DNA from: JBAXTE01 sp963556065
GTDB taxonomy: Bacteria > Bacteroidota > Bacteroidia > Bacteroidales > WCHB1-69
DNA: 64,000 nucleotides
Assembly (NCBI GenBank): GCA_963556065.3
Contig: CAUVYH020000026.1
Span: 21,086 to 85,085 of the forward strand
Reading direction: 5' to 3'
In this document: piece after piece, positions 52,387 to 60,393 of the stretch
Layout of the letters: the number at the start of each line of letters is the position of its first letter
How positions within the stretch are numbered: position 1 is the stretch's first letter
The notes under the pieces: model-generated
Told to the model about the DNA's origin: nothing
The model's input: the letters and a program-made list of their open reading frames with translations, nothing else
Databases searched by the model: none
Position numbers and translations under genes: made by a program

Positions 52387-53004
52387 CTAAAAAAGCGGAT
52401 CATCCTCAAAGTTTCCAACAGTTGATTGTTCTTTTGTTATTTGGGAGTTCTCATTTGTTACAAGTTGGGAAACGTTATCTTCTTGAACTTTTTTAATTCC
52501 CTGCCAATCATCCGCAATTTTCTGCCAATCAATTTCTCTTTTCTCTTTACCTGTCCATACATCCCAGAAATTAGGGTCATTAGATTGAGGCCGATGTTCC
52601 TTTTCTAAATATCTCATTTCAACTAAAACTGGAATAGGAAAAGCCCAACCAACCAAAATTGCTTTCCTTGAAGGCAATATTGGCAACTCTTTTAGTAAAC
52701 CACTCAAACTATCAGGTACTAATTTCCTTACCAAATCTTGATCTCTATCATTTACAATTCGATGAAGTAAAAAGGTGTTACATTGTGAAAGAACCGTTTG
52801 CGATAATTCGGATGGTCGTTGAGATGATAAAACCATACTCAATCCAAATTTTCGTCCTTCTCTGGCTATTCGTTCAAAAGTTTCCAGGCAAATATTACTA
52901 ATGTTGTTGTTGAATTCGCGCAAGAATGTGTGCGCCTCTTCTAAAACAATTGTTGTTGGAAGTTCCTTTTTATTTAGTTTTCTATATCTCTGAATGGGCT
53001 TCAA
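52387..53004 (-). CDS. HerA helicase, C-terminal part (separated by frameshift)
   Basis: 205 codons cover the end of a HerA-type ATPase: QRYRKLNKKELPTTIVLEEA (Walker B, with EE), HTFLREF, REGRKFGLSMVLSSQRPSEL (sensor and arginine-finger region) and the closing ILVGWAFPIPVLVEMRYL. Intact HerA has this as the direct continuation of the upstream frame. The ATG at 53004 is an internal codon of the ancestral gene rather than a natural start. The C-terminal tail is acidic and Gln-rich. Confidence 0.8.
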   Translation of the reverse strand: MKPIQRYRKLNKKELPTTIVLEEAHTFLREFNNNISNICLETFERIAREGRKFGLSMVLSSQRPSELSQTVLSQCNTFLLHRIVNDRDQDLVRKLVPDSLSGLLKELPILPSRKAILVGWAFPIPVLVEMRYLEKEHRPQSNDPNFWDVWTGKEKREIDWQKIADDWQGIKKVQEDNVSQLVTNENSQITKEQSTVGNFEDDPLF

Positions 53005-54544
53005 ATGTCAATCGTGAAAGAACTGCAACAACTACGTGAATAATATCAGACGGTATTAAGGATAAATCAATTAGGGTAATTTGACCATTGTCAGCATTAT
53101 TCGCACCGATGTAGGAATTTAGCCAATCTACTAATGAAATATCTTCTTTCGGTTGAACAACTCCATTTAATCGTTCATCTGAAAACAAGAATCTCATGCG
53201 CAATGAAAGCATTTGAACAAACTGAAGAATATTGCCTCCTTGATTTTCTGCAAGCTGTTCTAAATATGGAATCAAATCATTTAACTGAAAATTGATGGGA
53301 GTATCAGGGTTTACTTTGCTTGTTTCACTTTGTTCAATTTCGATGTTTGCTAGAACATTCTCAATGTTCGTAAGCATAGAACTTATGTCCTTATGAGAAA
53401 ATGAATTGAATCTTCCCGCTTGCCATTCTCTACTGGATAATGTTTGCTTAAATTCACTATTCAAAGTATTATAAGTACTTGAAAGTCCATTGTTATCAAT
53501 AGGAATCATTGGAACATGAAAATCCAAATCTGTTGATATATTTTGCAAAATACCAACCATACCCATGAAAGGTGCAAAAGTTGCAGTAGTTGGAAGGTTT
53601 GCTAGGAATGTGAGCAATGAATTTTTACTTGAATTTAGAAAACTGTGAACTCTGATGATATTTGAATTACCTAACTGCTGACCTCTTTTTAAATCCAATA
53701 AAGATTGAAGCAATAACGGTCTTTGCGCTCCGGGTGCAGCCTGAGAAAAGCTAATCCACTCTTGAGAGTTCCACATCCAAGCCGGAATTTTAAGTTGTTC
53801 AAAATCATTTTCGGATTCATCGAGTTTGATAGTGAACTTCCTTACCTTCTTATCTCCAAAATCATTAAAAGCATCAAAATATTCGCCGTTTGGGTCAAGT
53901 ATTATAAATCTTGAGTTTAAATGTGAATTTATTTTATCCTTTTCAGCTTCTGTTAATGACCAGCGGATTAATCCAGCAACAGAACACGATTTTCCACTTC
54001 CAGTATTTCCAAGAATTGCTAAATGTCGTCCAAACAATTTGTCGGGATTCACTTTTATTGAAGCATTGCTGGCGATTGGAGCTTTTCCAATTTCAAATTT
54101 TCCATCAGGATTTTCAACTATTGCTGTAAGTTGTTTATCGGTTGGCAGTATTACATTATCGCCAACTGAAGGATAACTATAAACGCCCCTTTCTATTTCA
54201 TAGCTGTTGTCTTTTTTCTTTTTTAACACTCCAAGAGGAGTTACGATCATTTTCCGTAAAGGAAAAGGTAAGTCAATCAAATCAAAGTCTTTAAATCCCT
54301 TTCGTACAGGATAATTTGAATGCTGAATTCCAATCCAATTTATTACTGATACAATTGCTCCAGTTTCATTTGGAATTAATACATAACCATTTATTTTGGG
54401 GAAATGAGTTGGAACACCTGTATTTATTGCAACATTTTGTGGTGCATCAATTTCTAACAGTACTTTTATTTCGGTAGGAGATACTGATTCTATTGTGCCA
54501 ATTGTAAGATTTCGGATTTCATCAAAGTCGTAAAAATTACTCAT
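52982..54544 (-). CDS. HerA helicase, N-terminal part (frameshifted)
   Basis: 520 codons encode the HAS-barrel region and the ATP-binding core with Walker A HLAILGNTGSGKSCSVAGLI (near residue 178), through ISLVDWLNSYIG and LSRLTFEAHSEI, where the frame stops. Removing one base from the GGG at 52996-52998 (plus strand) turns FEAHSEI-stop into FEAIQRYRKL, joining the C-terminal part exactly. HerA pairs with SIR2 in a known anti-phage system, and here a SIR2 gene lies one base upstream. Whether the break is real, programmed or a read error is open. Confidence 0.8.
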   Translation of the reverse strand: MSNFYDFDEIRNLTIGTIESVSPTEIKVLLEIDAPQNVAINTGVPTHFPKINGYVLIPNETGAIVSVINWIGIQHSNYPVRKGFKDFDLIDLPFPLRKMIVTPLGVLKKKKDNSYEIERGVYSYPSVGDNVILPTDKQLTAIVENPDGKFEIGKAPIASNASIKVNPDKLFGRHLAILGNTGSGKSCSVAGLIRWSLTEAEKDKINSHLNSRFIILDPNGEYFDAFNDFGDKKVRKFTIKLDESENDFEQLKIPAWMWNSQEWISFSQAAPGAQRPLLLQSLLDLKRGQQLGNSNIIRVHSFLNSSKNSLLTFLANLPTTATFAPFMGMVGILQNISTDLDFHVPMIPIDNNGLSSTYNTLNSEFKQTLSSREWQAGRFNSFSHKDISSMLTNIENVLANIEIEQSETSKVNPDTPINFQLNDLIPYLEQLAENQGGNILQFVQMLSLRMRFLFSDERLNGVVQPKEDISLVDWLNSYIGANNADNGQITLIDLSLIPSDIIHVVVAVLSRLTFEAHSEI

Positions 54545-54545
54545 T

Positions 54546-55868
54546 TTATTCAGGGTTAGAGGTCGTTGTTGGGTTTTCTTCTACAAATGCTATTGATGGT
54601 GTCTCTTGGGGGTTTTTTTCATTTTCCTTGTTAGAATGCGCAGAAATACCTCTCTTTTCAAGTGTTTTTACTAATCTTTCTTGTATCCTGTCGATCGCGG
54701 CTTTTGGCAAATAATTCTCCACTAAATTTTGTAAACTTCCAATATGATTACCCACAATCAAAGTCACTTGAGCGGGGTTCATTTTTTCGTACAATTTCTG
54801 AATCCTACCGGAAGCATTATCAAAAGATATTATCACTAAATGTGTTGAAGGTAGTGTTAGCATATCTTCTATAACACGATTAATATGAGTGTCGCCAAAA
54901 CCATAACCATATGTTACCACAACTGAATTTGGCCTACAAACAGATGAAGAAAAGTCACGGAATAATTCAGAATACGGAAAATATGCTGTATCTATTCCTT
55001 TAGATGAATTCGGATAAATTACAGAAAAATCTTTTGGCGATTGTGGTATTTGATTTGTGGTTTCATCCACACCAAATTCTATCGGCAATTTGGTTATCGA
55101 ATTTACATCAAACTTCCAATCAATTGAGCCGTGAAGTTTTGTGTATTTTATAACTCCTTCAACATATCTCGGTTCTCCTCTGATTCCTGGTGGGTTATAA
55201 TGATAATCAAGTTCAAGTTTTGTATTTCTAAATACAGGTTTTATCTTACCTACAAATCTGTCAATAGTTAAAATTCCCGCACTATCCAGAGCTAATTCCA
55301 AGTAACGATCATAGTTGGTAGTAAATATGTTTGTTCTTTCTCTTGTCGCTGTTCTGCTAGAAAAGCTAATTAAAAATGATTTTAAAATATTTAGTGCTTC
55401 TTGAAATTTCGCACTATTATTAAATTCCTTTTCCGTTCTAATTATATTTCTGATGAATATTTCTAGCTTTTTATTGATTTCAGCTTCTAATTTTTCTGCA
55501 TTCTCATCTGCTAGTATTCTTAATCCTTGCAATAATTCAATCGCACTTCTAAAGTCATCTTCAATATTGGCTTTTCCTCTATCAAGATCCAAAGCGCTTT
55601 TGTCTGCCCAATCTTTAATTTTATCTTTATAAAGGTCAAACTCTATCCTGTCCATACCTTGTGCTGTTACATCAGCAAGATATGTTAATCCAATTGGTAA
55701 ACCAGCACCAACAAGAAGTGAAAAATGTTCGCTTTGAAAGATCGCAGTTAACCAAGGCTCAATTTTTTTTCGAAGTATATCAATTTTTGCTTCATCAACA
55801 TCACCATTACTAAAACAGTCAATGTCGTTGTTGATTTTTAATATGTTATTACTAGTCCAGTCTATCAT
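54546..55868 (-). CDS. SIR2-family protein of a SIR2-HerA defence system
   Basis: The 440-residue protein shows SIR2 segments FSLLVGAGLPIGLTYLAD (near 48-65), NIFTTNYDRYLELALD, KYTKLHGSIDWKF and VVTYGYGFGDTHINRVIE. It lies directly before the HerA gene (one base apart), the arrangement of the SIR2-HerA system, in which phage infection triggers NAD+ depletion. It is the first gene of its array; a ~195-bp repeat (56027-56220) lies upstream. A C-terminal low-complexity acidic tail is present. Confidence 0.82.
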   Translation of the reverse strand: MIDWTSNNILKINNDIDCFSNGDVDEAKIDILRKKIEPWLTAIFQSEHFSLLVGAGLPIGLTYLADVTAQGMDRIEFDLYKDKIKDWADKSALDLDRGKANIEDDFRSAIELLQGLRILADENAEKLEAEINKKLEIFIRNIIRTEKEFNNSAKFQEALNILKSFLISFSSRTATRERTNIFTTNYDRYLELALDSAGILTIDRFVGKIKPVFRNTKLELDYHYNPPGIRGEPRYVEGVIKYTKLHGSIDWKFDVNSITKLPIEFGVDETTNQIPQSPKDFSVIYPNSSKGIDTAYFPYSELFRDFSSSVCRPNSVVVTYGYGFGDTHINRVIEDMLTLPSTHLVIISFDNASGRIQKLYEKMNPAQVTLIVGNHIGSLQNLVENYLPKAAIDRIQERLVKTLEKRGISAHSNKENEKNPQETPSIAFVEENPTTTSNPE

Positions 55869-56026
55869 AGTTACTTATATTAGTGATTAGAAGATTTTTT
55901 ACTTTGGTTTTGAAAGGATCAATCTCAAATGTGAAATTTCTCAATTGGTTTATCTGTCATGTTCGTATTTCTATTTTTTTTCTGTTATCTCAATGTTTCC
56001 ACGGACGCTTTTGGGGTGACGTACAC

Positions 56027-56220
56027 CATCTCCCTAAACCCACCCAATTGTATTTATTTCAGCCTTATGCACAACCTGCAAAGTTTGTAAAAGTGCTGAT
56101 TTTAAGCCATACAGTCGTTTATTGTCGGTTATCATGGGATAATGCCAGTTTTTTAATTAAAAATAATCTGTTTTAAAAATCAAATGTAAAACATATTATT
56201 CGTATATCAAAATAATTAAT
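56027..56220. repeat. ~195-bp direct repeat, copy 1 (possible attI-like region)
   Basis: From CATCTCC to about 56220 this sequence matches 61465-61660, with a nearly exact core GATTTTAAGCCATACAGTCG and on through GTCGGTTATCATGGGATAAT. It stands upstream of the SIR2-HerA pair as the second copy stands upstream of the membrane-protein cassette. No GTTAGC lies at its inner boundary here. Confidence 0.8.
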
Positions 56221-56432
56221 TTATTAATAAGAATCAGGCAAAAAATTCCGGGGGCTGCGTTAAATAAAAAAATCATAGCTACAAATGTTCAGAGAAGCGA
56301 CACGGGCAGGCCATGGAACTGCAGCTTTTAACAGTTGCGGCCACTAAGTGCTTATTTTTTAATCTACAGCAAATTAAAACTAAAAACGAATCTTTCACGA
56401 AAGATTATCCCACAATTGGGCTAAGCCTGCTG

Positions 56433-56726
56433 TTAGCGGGTATGCATTTGGTTGATTTTATATTTTCTTCCTTTATTTTTCCCCTCAACTTCAAGTAGCT
56501 TGAGTTCCACAAACTTAGCTAAATATTTTTTTACGCTAATATCGGATTTGTTCGTCAATAATTGTGCGCGATAGTTGGTTATTTCGCCGTTCTTGTCAAG
56601 ATAACCTGCTATTTGTTCCAAAAATTCCAAATCGGTTTTTGATAACTTATCGGTATTTATATCGGTAAATATATCGGTAATTTTTCGGGTAGGTAATTCC
56701 TCCAATGCTTCCCTATATTTGTTCAA
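56433..56726 (-). CDS. Winged-helix fragment
   Basis: 97 codons with a wHTH pattern: FLEQIAGYLDKNGEITNYRA, then VKKYLAKFVELKLLEVEG, and NKGRKYKI. This resembles the C-terminal DNA-binding tail of AlbA_2/RecG-like or Fic-type regulators, whose larger N-terminal part is missing here. A run of DIFTDINTDKLSKTDLEF before it resembles the linker of such proteins. Probably a remnant. Its stop codon lies in a CCCGCTAACAGC phrase. Confidence 0.45.
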   Translation of the reverse strand: MNKYREALEELPTRKITDIFTDINTDKLSKTDLEFLEQIAGYLDKNGEITNYRAQLLTNKSDISVKKYLAKFVELKLLEVEGKNKGRKYKINQMHTR

Positions 56727-57088
56727 ATTAATAATGCAACTGGAACGAAATATTAAACAGCTAATCAGCGCGATGTGGTGTCATTCATCTGAATGAGAAT
56801 TACGTATAGAACGGATAATTATCAGCCCTTAAAGCACTCATTGTGTTAAGTGTGCAAAGGAGGTCATACCAACTCGTTTTCAAATAAATCCGATAAATGA
56901 ATTGAGATAATTAGGATTGGAATTTCGTTTGAATAATTCTAAAATCGCAGGTTGGCGTAAGTCAATTCTGTTAAATTATTTTTATATTTTCAACGTGGAG
57001 TAGGTCAATTTCATCCTTCGACTCGCTTAGTCTCCGCACAACGCCGCTCGGAAAACATGAAATAGACCAACAAATATCACGTTAAAAA
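56727..57088. other. Intergenic region without recognisable gene
   Basis: About 360 bases upstream of the winged-helix fragment and downstream of the DUF4382 gene. No useful frame. The phrase CCTTCGACTCGCTTAGTCTCCGC (from about 57015) is GC-richer than its surroundings; nothing further can be supported. Confidence 0.35.
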
Positions 57089-58195
57089 TTAAGGTATCAC
57101 CACCGGAATAGGTTCGCACATCCTGGTTAAATCATAAGTAGTACCGTTGGTGGTAATATTCCATGTTTTACGCAAGCTGAAATAGTATGTCTGGCCTGAT
57201 ACAAGGGTATAACCGGCAGCAGAAAGATTAGAAACAATCTGAGAATAATTAAAGGTTTCATCAGAACGGATGTCACTTTCACCGTTTGCATTTACAGTAT
57301 TCGGACTCAGAGGATTCGGATTAACAGCCATTGCTTCGGCATCAACAGTTAACGTTCCGTCAGCTCCCCTGAACACATGTTGTGAAGTATGAGAATTTAT
57401 TGTTCCTCCGTTCTGATCGAAGTCAACAAAAGTATGTATTCCGTAATAGTCAACAGACTCATTGGAAACAATAGTAATTCCGTAAGGAGGAGAATGTCTT
57501 ATCTGCTGAATTCCCTCTTCGAGAAGAACCCCGATATTTAACAGTGGCCTTATACCGGCAAATTCCCATGTATATGTAAGATAGCTGTAAGAAATTACAT
57601 AAACTGAAGCATCTGCATCGAACTGAAGATGAATATTCTCGACATCACTTACATCGGATAATGTAAATGTAAGCGGATATTCAAAAACGACTGCCCCGCT
57701 ACCGAAAACATTTGTTACCCCCTGAGCCTCGGTAAAGGTTTGTGCAGGGTTTGCTATGGAAGCAGTTGCAGATGCTGAGACAGATGCAGTATAATTATTC
57801 CCGTCGTAAGTTGTGCTGACTCCCGAGACGGTAATTTTTATGCCTGTATAAGAACCCACAGGAATATCTGCGGAAACAAGATCATCAACAGTGCCCTGAA
57901 AATCGCGCAAATCGACTGTTTTACTTCCATTAAGCAGTTCGATATATTCTCCGTCGCTGTTTTTCAGCATTATAGAAGAATAGGTAATCTCACATTTGGT
58001 AAGAAGATTTGCATCAGCAATTCCCTCAGTTGTGGTTTTGGTAGTGGTATGAGGAACACGCGCATCATAAAGTTTAATGTTCACTTTTGCATTTTCTTCC
58101 TTAACCTCATCTTTTTTACAGCCGGTTAAAGAGAAGGTTAAAGCAAATAATCCGATTAACAGGATTGATAAAAATCCGGGAATTGTTTTTTTCAT
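57089..58195 (-). CDS. DUF4382-like lipoprotein
   Basis: The 368-residue protein has a lipoprotein signal (LLIGLFALTFSLTGCKKD, with lipobox LTGC). The first half resembles DUF4382: VNIKLYDARVPH, ITYSSIMLKNSDGEYIELLN, TVDLRDFQGTVDDL, and DIPVGSYTGIKITVSG. The second half is beta-rich and ends TRMCEPIPVVIP. It should be anchored in a membrane, possibly on the surface. Role unknown. A well-formed promoter lies upstream. It does not look like a cassette and interrupts the array. Confidence 0.72.
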   Translation of the reverse strand: MKKTIPGFLSILLIGLFALTFSLTGCKKDEVKEENAKVNIKLYDARVPHTTTKTTTEGIADANLLTKCEITYSSIMLKNSDGEYIELLNGSKTVDLRDFQGTVDDLVSADIPVGSYTGIKITVSGVSTTYDGNNYTASVSASATASIANPAQTFTEAQGVTNVFGSGAVVFEYPLTFTLSDVSDVENIHLQFDADASVYVISYSYLTYTWEFAGIRPLLNIGVLLEEGIQQIRHSPPYGITIVSNESVDYYGIHTFVDFDQNGGTINSHTSQHVFRGADGTLTVDAEAMAVNPNPLSPNTVNANGESDIRSDETFNYSQIVSNLSAAGYTLVSGQTYYFSLRKTWNITTNGTTYDLTRMCEPIPVVIP

Positions 58196-58217
58196 AATGG
58201 TTAGTTTTGAGTTTCAG

Positions 58218-58247
58218 CAAATTTAGAAAAGAATTTGAGATAAACAA
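58218..58247 (-). promoter_or_regulatory. Promoter of the DUF4382 lipoprotein gene
   Basis: On the minus strand TTG (58247-58245) and TAAATTTG (58225-58218) are spaced by 19 bp, an excellent fit to TTG-N17-23-TAnnTTTG. It lies 23 bp upstream of the ATG at 58195. Confidence 0.65.
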
Positions 58248-58319
58248 TTTCTATGCACAAAAAAATATGACAAACCATTCATTTGTAAAATCAAATGCAG
58301 AATAATATTGGTTATGTTA

Positions 58320-58590
58320 AACTTGTAACGGTGGCGGGTCGGGTAAACAAGGAAAATCTCACTCCAAGCTTCTCACAGGACATTTCGACTCTGCCGCGAC
58401 AGATCAATACCTCGCCGTGCCTGATAGGTTGTTCGCTTCGGTCACGAGCTTCACTTCGTTACGGTTCCCATCAATGGAATTCAACTTTTACCTCCTGAAC
58501 TTTCCGTTGTGATTTATCCAACCTCGAATATGTTGGCTTCTTATTCTTCCATGCTTATCGGGTAAACACCTGCTCCACCCCACCGTGAGT
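58320..58590 (-). other. GC-rich unexplained segment, possible group II intron RNA remnant
   Basis: About 270 bp is clearly GC-richer than its surroundings and encodes no convincing protein on either strand. Read on the minus strand it contains phrases such as GAACCGTAACGAAGTGAAGC and GTGACCGAAGCGAACA, which recall domain I of bacterial group II introns. No reverse transcriptase is present. The identification is weak; the compositional contrast is seen directly. Confidence 0.3.
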
Positions 58591-58620
58591 TTAGTGTAAA
58601 TATATAATACTCAATTTTTA

Positions 58621-58648
58621 TTTGTGTAAAAAAGATTCAGTATATTTG
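58621..58648 (+). promoter_or_regulatory. Promoter of the HU gene
   Basis: TTTG at 58621-58624 and TATATTTG at 58641-58648 are spaced by 16 bp, close to the Bacteroidota consensus. The leader to the ATG at 58712 would be about 57 bases. Confidence 0.6.
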
Positions 58649-58711
58649 TTTAAAAGTAATTTGGGACACATTAAAACGAACAGGATATATTAACTAAAAA
58701 CAATTACAATT

Positions 58712-58990
58712 ATGAGCATGAACAAAGCACAATTAATTGATGCAATTGCCAAGAAAGGTAATATTAAAAAAACCGAAGCAAAAAATGCTTTAGAATTAAC
58801 TTTAGGAGCAATAAGCGAAGCATTGGCAAAAGGTGAAAGTATCACTCTTATCGGTTTTGGCACATTTAAAATTACTGAGTTGGCCGGACGTACCGGCAGG
58901 AATCCGCAAACGGGGGCAAAGTTACAGATAGCCCCAAGAAAGGCTATCCGGTTTAAACCGGGCAATGAATTATCGGGACGGGTAAAGTAA
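58712..58990 (+). CDS. hup: HU family DNA-binding protein
   Basis: The 92-residue protein is a standard HU/IHF-type protein: MNKAQLIDAIAKKGNIKKTE, ALAKGESITLIGFGTFKI, and the DNA-binding arm TGRNPQTGAKLQIAPRKAIR followed by FKPGNEL. It binds and bends DNA as a dimer. The Met at residue 3 is an alternative start. Promoter and terminator bracket it as a single-gene transcript. It stands among cassette-like genes, but on the opposite strand. Confidence 0.93.
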   Translation: MSMNKAQLIDAIAKKGNIKKTEAKNALELTLGAISEALAKGESITLIGFGTFKITELAGRTGRNPQTGAKLQIAPRKAIRFKPGNELSGRVK

Positions 58991-59017
58991 TAAAAAGAAA
59001 TAAAGCGTGAATAAAAA

Positions 59018-59043
59018 GGAGCTCCGGCAACGGGGCTTTTTTA
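59018..59043 (+). terminator. Intrinsic terminator of the HU gene
   Basis: AGCTCCG (59020-59026), GCAA tetraloop, CGGGGCT (59031-59037) with one G-U pair, followed by a T run to 59042. It lies 30 bp after the HU stop. Confidence 0.8.
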
Positions 59044-59146
59044 AAATTTAACTTCATAGTACAATGCTCAAAGTCAAGGGTGGAAGGCAAGATTCGGCTC
59101 TTTGACTTTTGCGAAGTTTTGGCTCGTGGGTCGGCTCTCTGGTCTT

Positions 59147-59221
59147 GTCAATATTTCTTTTTTCTGTCCTTTCACAATGGTTTGCTTTTCATTTTATTGT
59201 TATCTCTGTTTTTTTACACTT
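59147..59221. repeat. Dispersed ~78-bp repeat, copy 3
   Basis: Matches 23750-23828 and 48373-48449; its left flank GTCGGCTCTCTGGTCT also matches copy 1. It ends within four bases of the attC-like element starting at 59225, so the two repeat types touch here. Confidence 0.8.
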
Positions 59222-59224
59222 GGC

Positions 59225-59352
59225 GGTAACGTAGGAAGCTACACGCAGGGCGGGAGTGAACCGGTGAATTTCCCACGAAGAGCTGCCTTTCAATTTACTA
59301 ATTTCCTGTCAACGAGCCACCAAAACCCGGCTTGCGGGTAGCTGAAGTTAGC
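59225..59352 (-). repeat. attC-like imperfect palindrome, copy E
   Basis: 128 bp between GGTAAC (59225-59230) and GTTAGC (59347-59352). Inner ends GGAAGCTACACGCAGG and CTTGCGGGTAGCTGAAG mirror each other, and the interior holds TTTCCTGTCAACGAGCC. The ends closely match copy C. It lies 9 bp from the stop of the nuclease-like gene ending at 59361. Confidence 0.65.
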
Positions 59353-59360
59353 AACAGGCA

Positions 59361-60212
59361 TTATTCATCTCTTAACTCTTTAATATATTCATAATACTTT
59401 TCTTTACTTATATATGTCTTAATATCAGAGTCATTGCTGTAAATGAAATCGCTTATATTTTCTATGGAATTTATCCACTCTGTTATTCTAAACCTATCTA
59501 ATCTATTATAAAAGCATTGTTCTAAATCAGACGGAAAGCACGGTACTGGAAATGTTTCCATTTTTCTCTCATGAAAATTTATCAAGAAAAAGCATCCTTT
59601 ATAATAATTTGCATTATTGTGGTCTCCAGATTTTTCTTCTGGAATTTTTCCAATCATTATTTCATAATGTGTGTCGGTGGAATCTCCTATTCCCAAATCT
59701 AAATTTAGCACCTTTCCAATCCCATGACCTAAACTCTCATTATTGGCAAAAAATTCTTTATAATATCGATGATATACCAAATAATTTTCTTCTTCTTTTA
59801 GAAAGTCCTCAATATCTTCCCAAAATAAAATTTGAATTTTAAATCCATATTCTTCTAATATTTCATCATAATTGGTTCTAATAAATTTCTGAATGTTTAC
59901 GTCTCTGCTAGCTGTAGTATAAACACAATAGTATGTTAAATCAGGATTGAAATCTTTAGCTTTTTTTATTTCGTCAAGTATGTCTTTTTCAGATAAATCA
60001 TTATTAGACCTTACTTTACACTGAACTCCTATCCATTCCTTAGTGCCTTTCTTTCTTGCAAAAACATCAACTCCATCTTGAGGTTGTCCTGGACGACCAT
60101 TAAATTGAACTTGTTCGTACTCTCCTTTAGTCTCAATTATGTCTTTACAGATATGCTCAAAAATTATTGAATCTTTGATTTTCGGTATTTCTATATACAT
60201 TAAATTATTCAT
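59361..60212 (-). CDS. PD-(D/E)XK (Mrr-like) nuclease domain protein
   Basis: A longer frame runs to 60353 but its first 47 codons lie in an attC-like element, so the ATG at 60212 (MNNLMYIEIPKIKDS) is preferred, giving 283 residues. The N-terminus is a restriction-like nuclease: E19 in IIFEHICKD, D49 in GQPQDGVDVFA, and Q64-C-K66 in WIGVQCKVRS. The remainder is uncharacterised and may sense or bind partners. It is a one-gene cassette between elements E and D. Likely a defence effector. Confidence 0.75.
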   Translation of the reverse strand: MNNLMYIEIPKIKDSIIFEHICKDIIETKGEYEQVQFNGRPGQPQDGVDVFARKKGTKEWIGVQCKVRSNNDLSEKDILDEIKKAKDFNPDLTYYCVYTTASRDVNIQKFIRTNYDEILEEYGFKIQILFWEDIEDFLKEEENYLVYHRYYKEFFANNESLGHGIGKVLNLDLGIGDSTDTHYEIMIGKIPEEKSGDHNNANYYKGCFFLINFHERKMETFPVPCFPSDLEQCFYNRLDRFRITEWINSIENISDFIYSNDSDIKTYISKEKYYEYIKELRDE

Positions 60213-60245
60213 AGAGAATGTGTCGTTGTCTTTGTTATGCTTGTT

Positions 60246-60375
60246 GCTAACGGACGGAACTATATGTAGTTGCCGATTGCAGGTTGCTTTCCTGTCGAGC
60301 CGCACCGAAGTTGTTGCGGGCTGTGAACTTCCAAATCTGCATGGAAACGGCAATTATCATATATTTTTTGTTAGC
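60246..60375 (-). repeat. attC-like imperfect palindrome, copy D
   Basis: 130 bp between GCTAAC (60246-60251) and GTTAGC (60370-60375), the best-preserved pair of ends. Inner ends ACTATATGTAGTTGCCG and CGGCAATTATCATATAT are largely complementary. The interior has GATTGCAGG and TTTCCTGTCGAGCCGC. It separates the nuclease-like gene from the membrane-protein gene. Confidence 0.68.
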
Positions 60376-60393
60376 TGTATTTCTTTTTTGTCT

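Noticed and set aside
55883..56176. 97-codon plus-strand frame and the similar 76-codon frame at 61440-61670
   Set aside because: Both read through the 195-bp repeat; their resemblance reflects the DNA repeat, and neither has a start signal or family.
58295..58498. 67-codon frame in the GC-rich island
   Set aside because: No ribosome-binding site and no recognisable protein; the island looks like structured RNA or remnant DNA.
60213..60353. 47-residue N-terminal extension of the nuclease-like protein
   Set aside because: Encoded by the attC-like element at 60246-60375; the natural start is at 60212.
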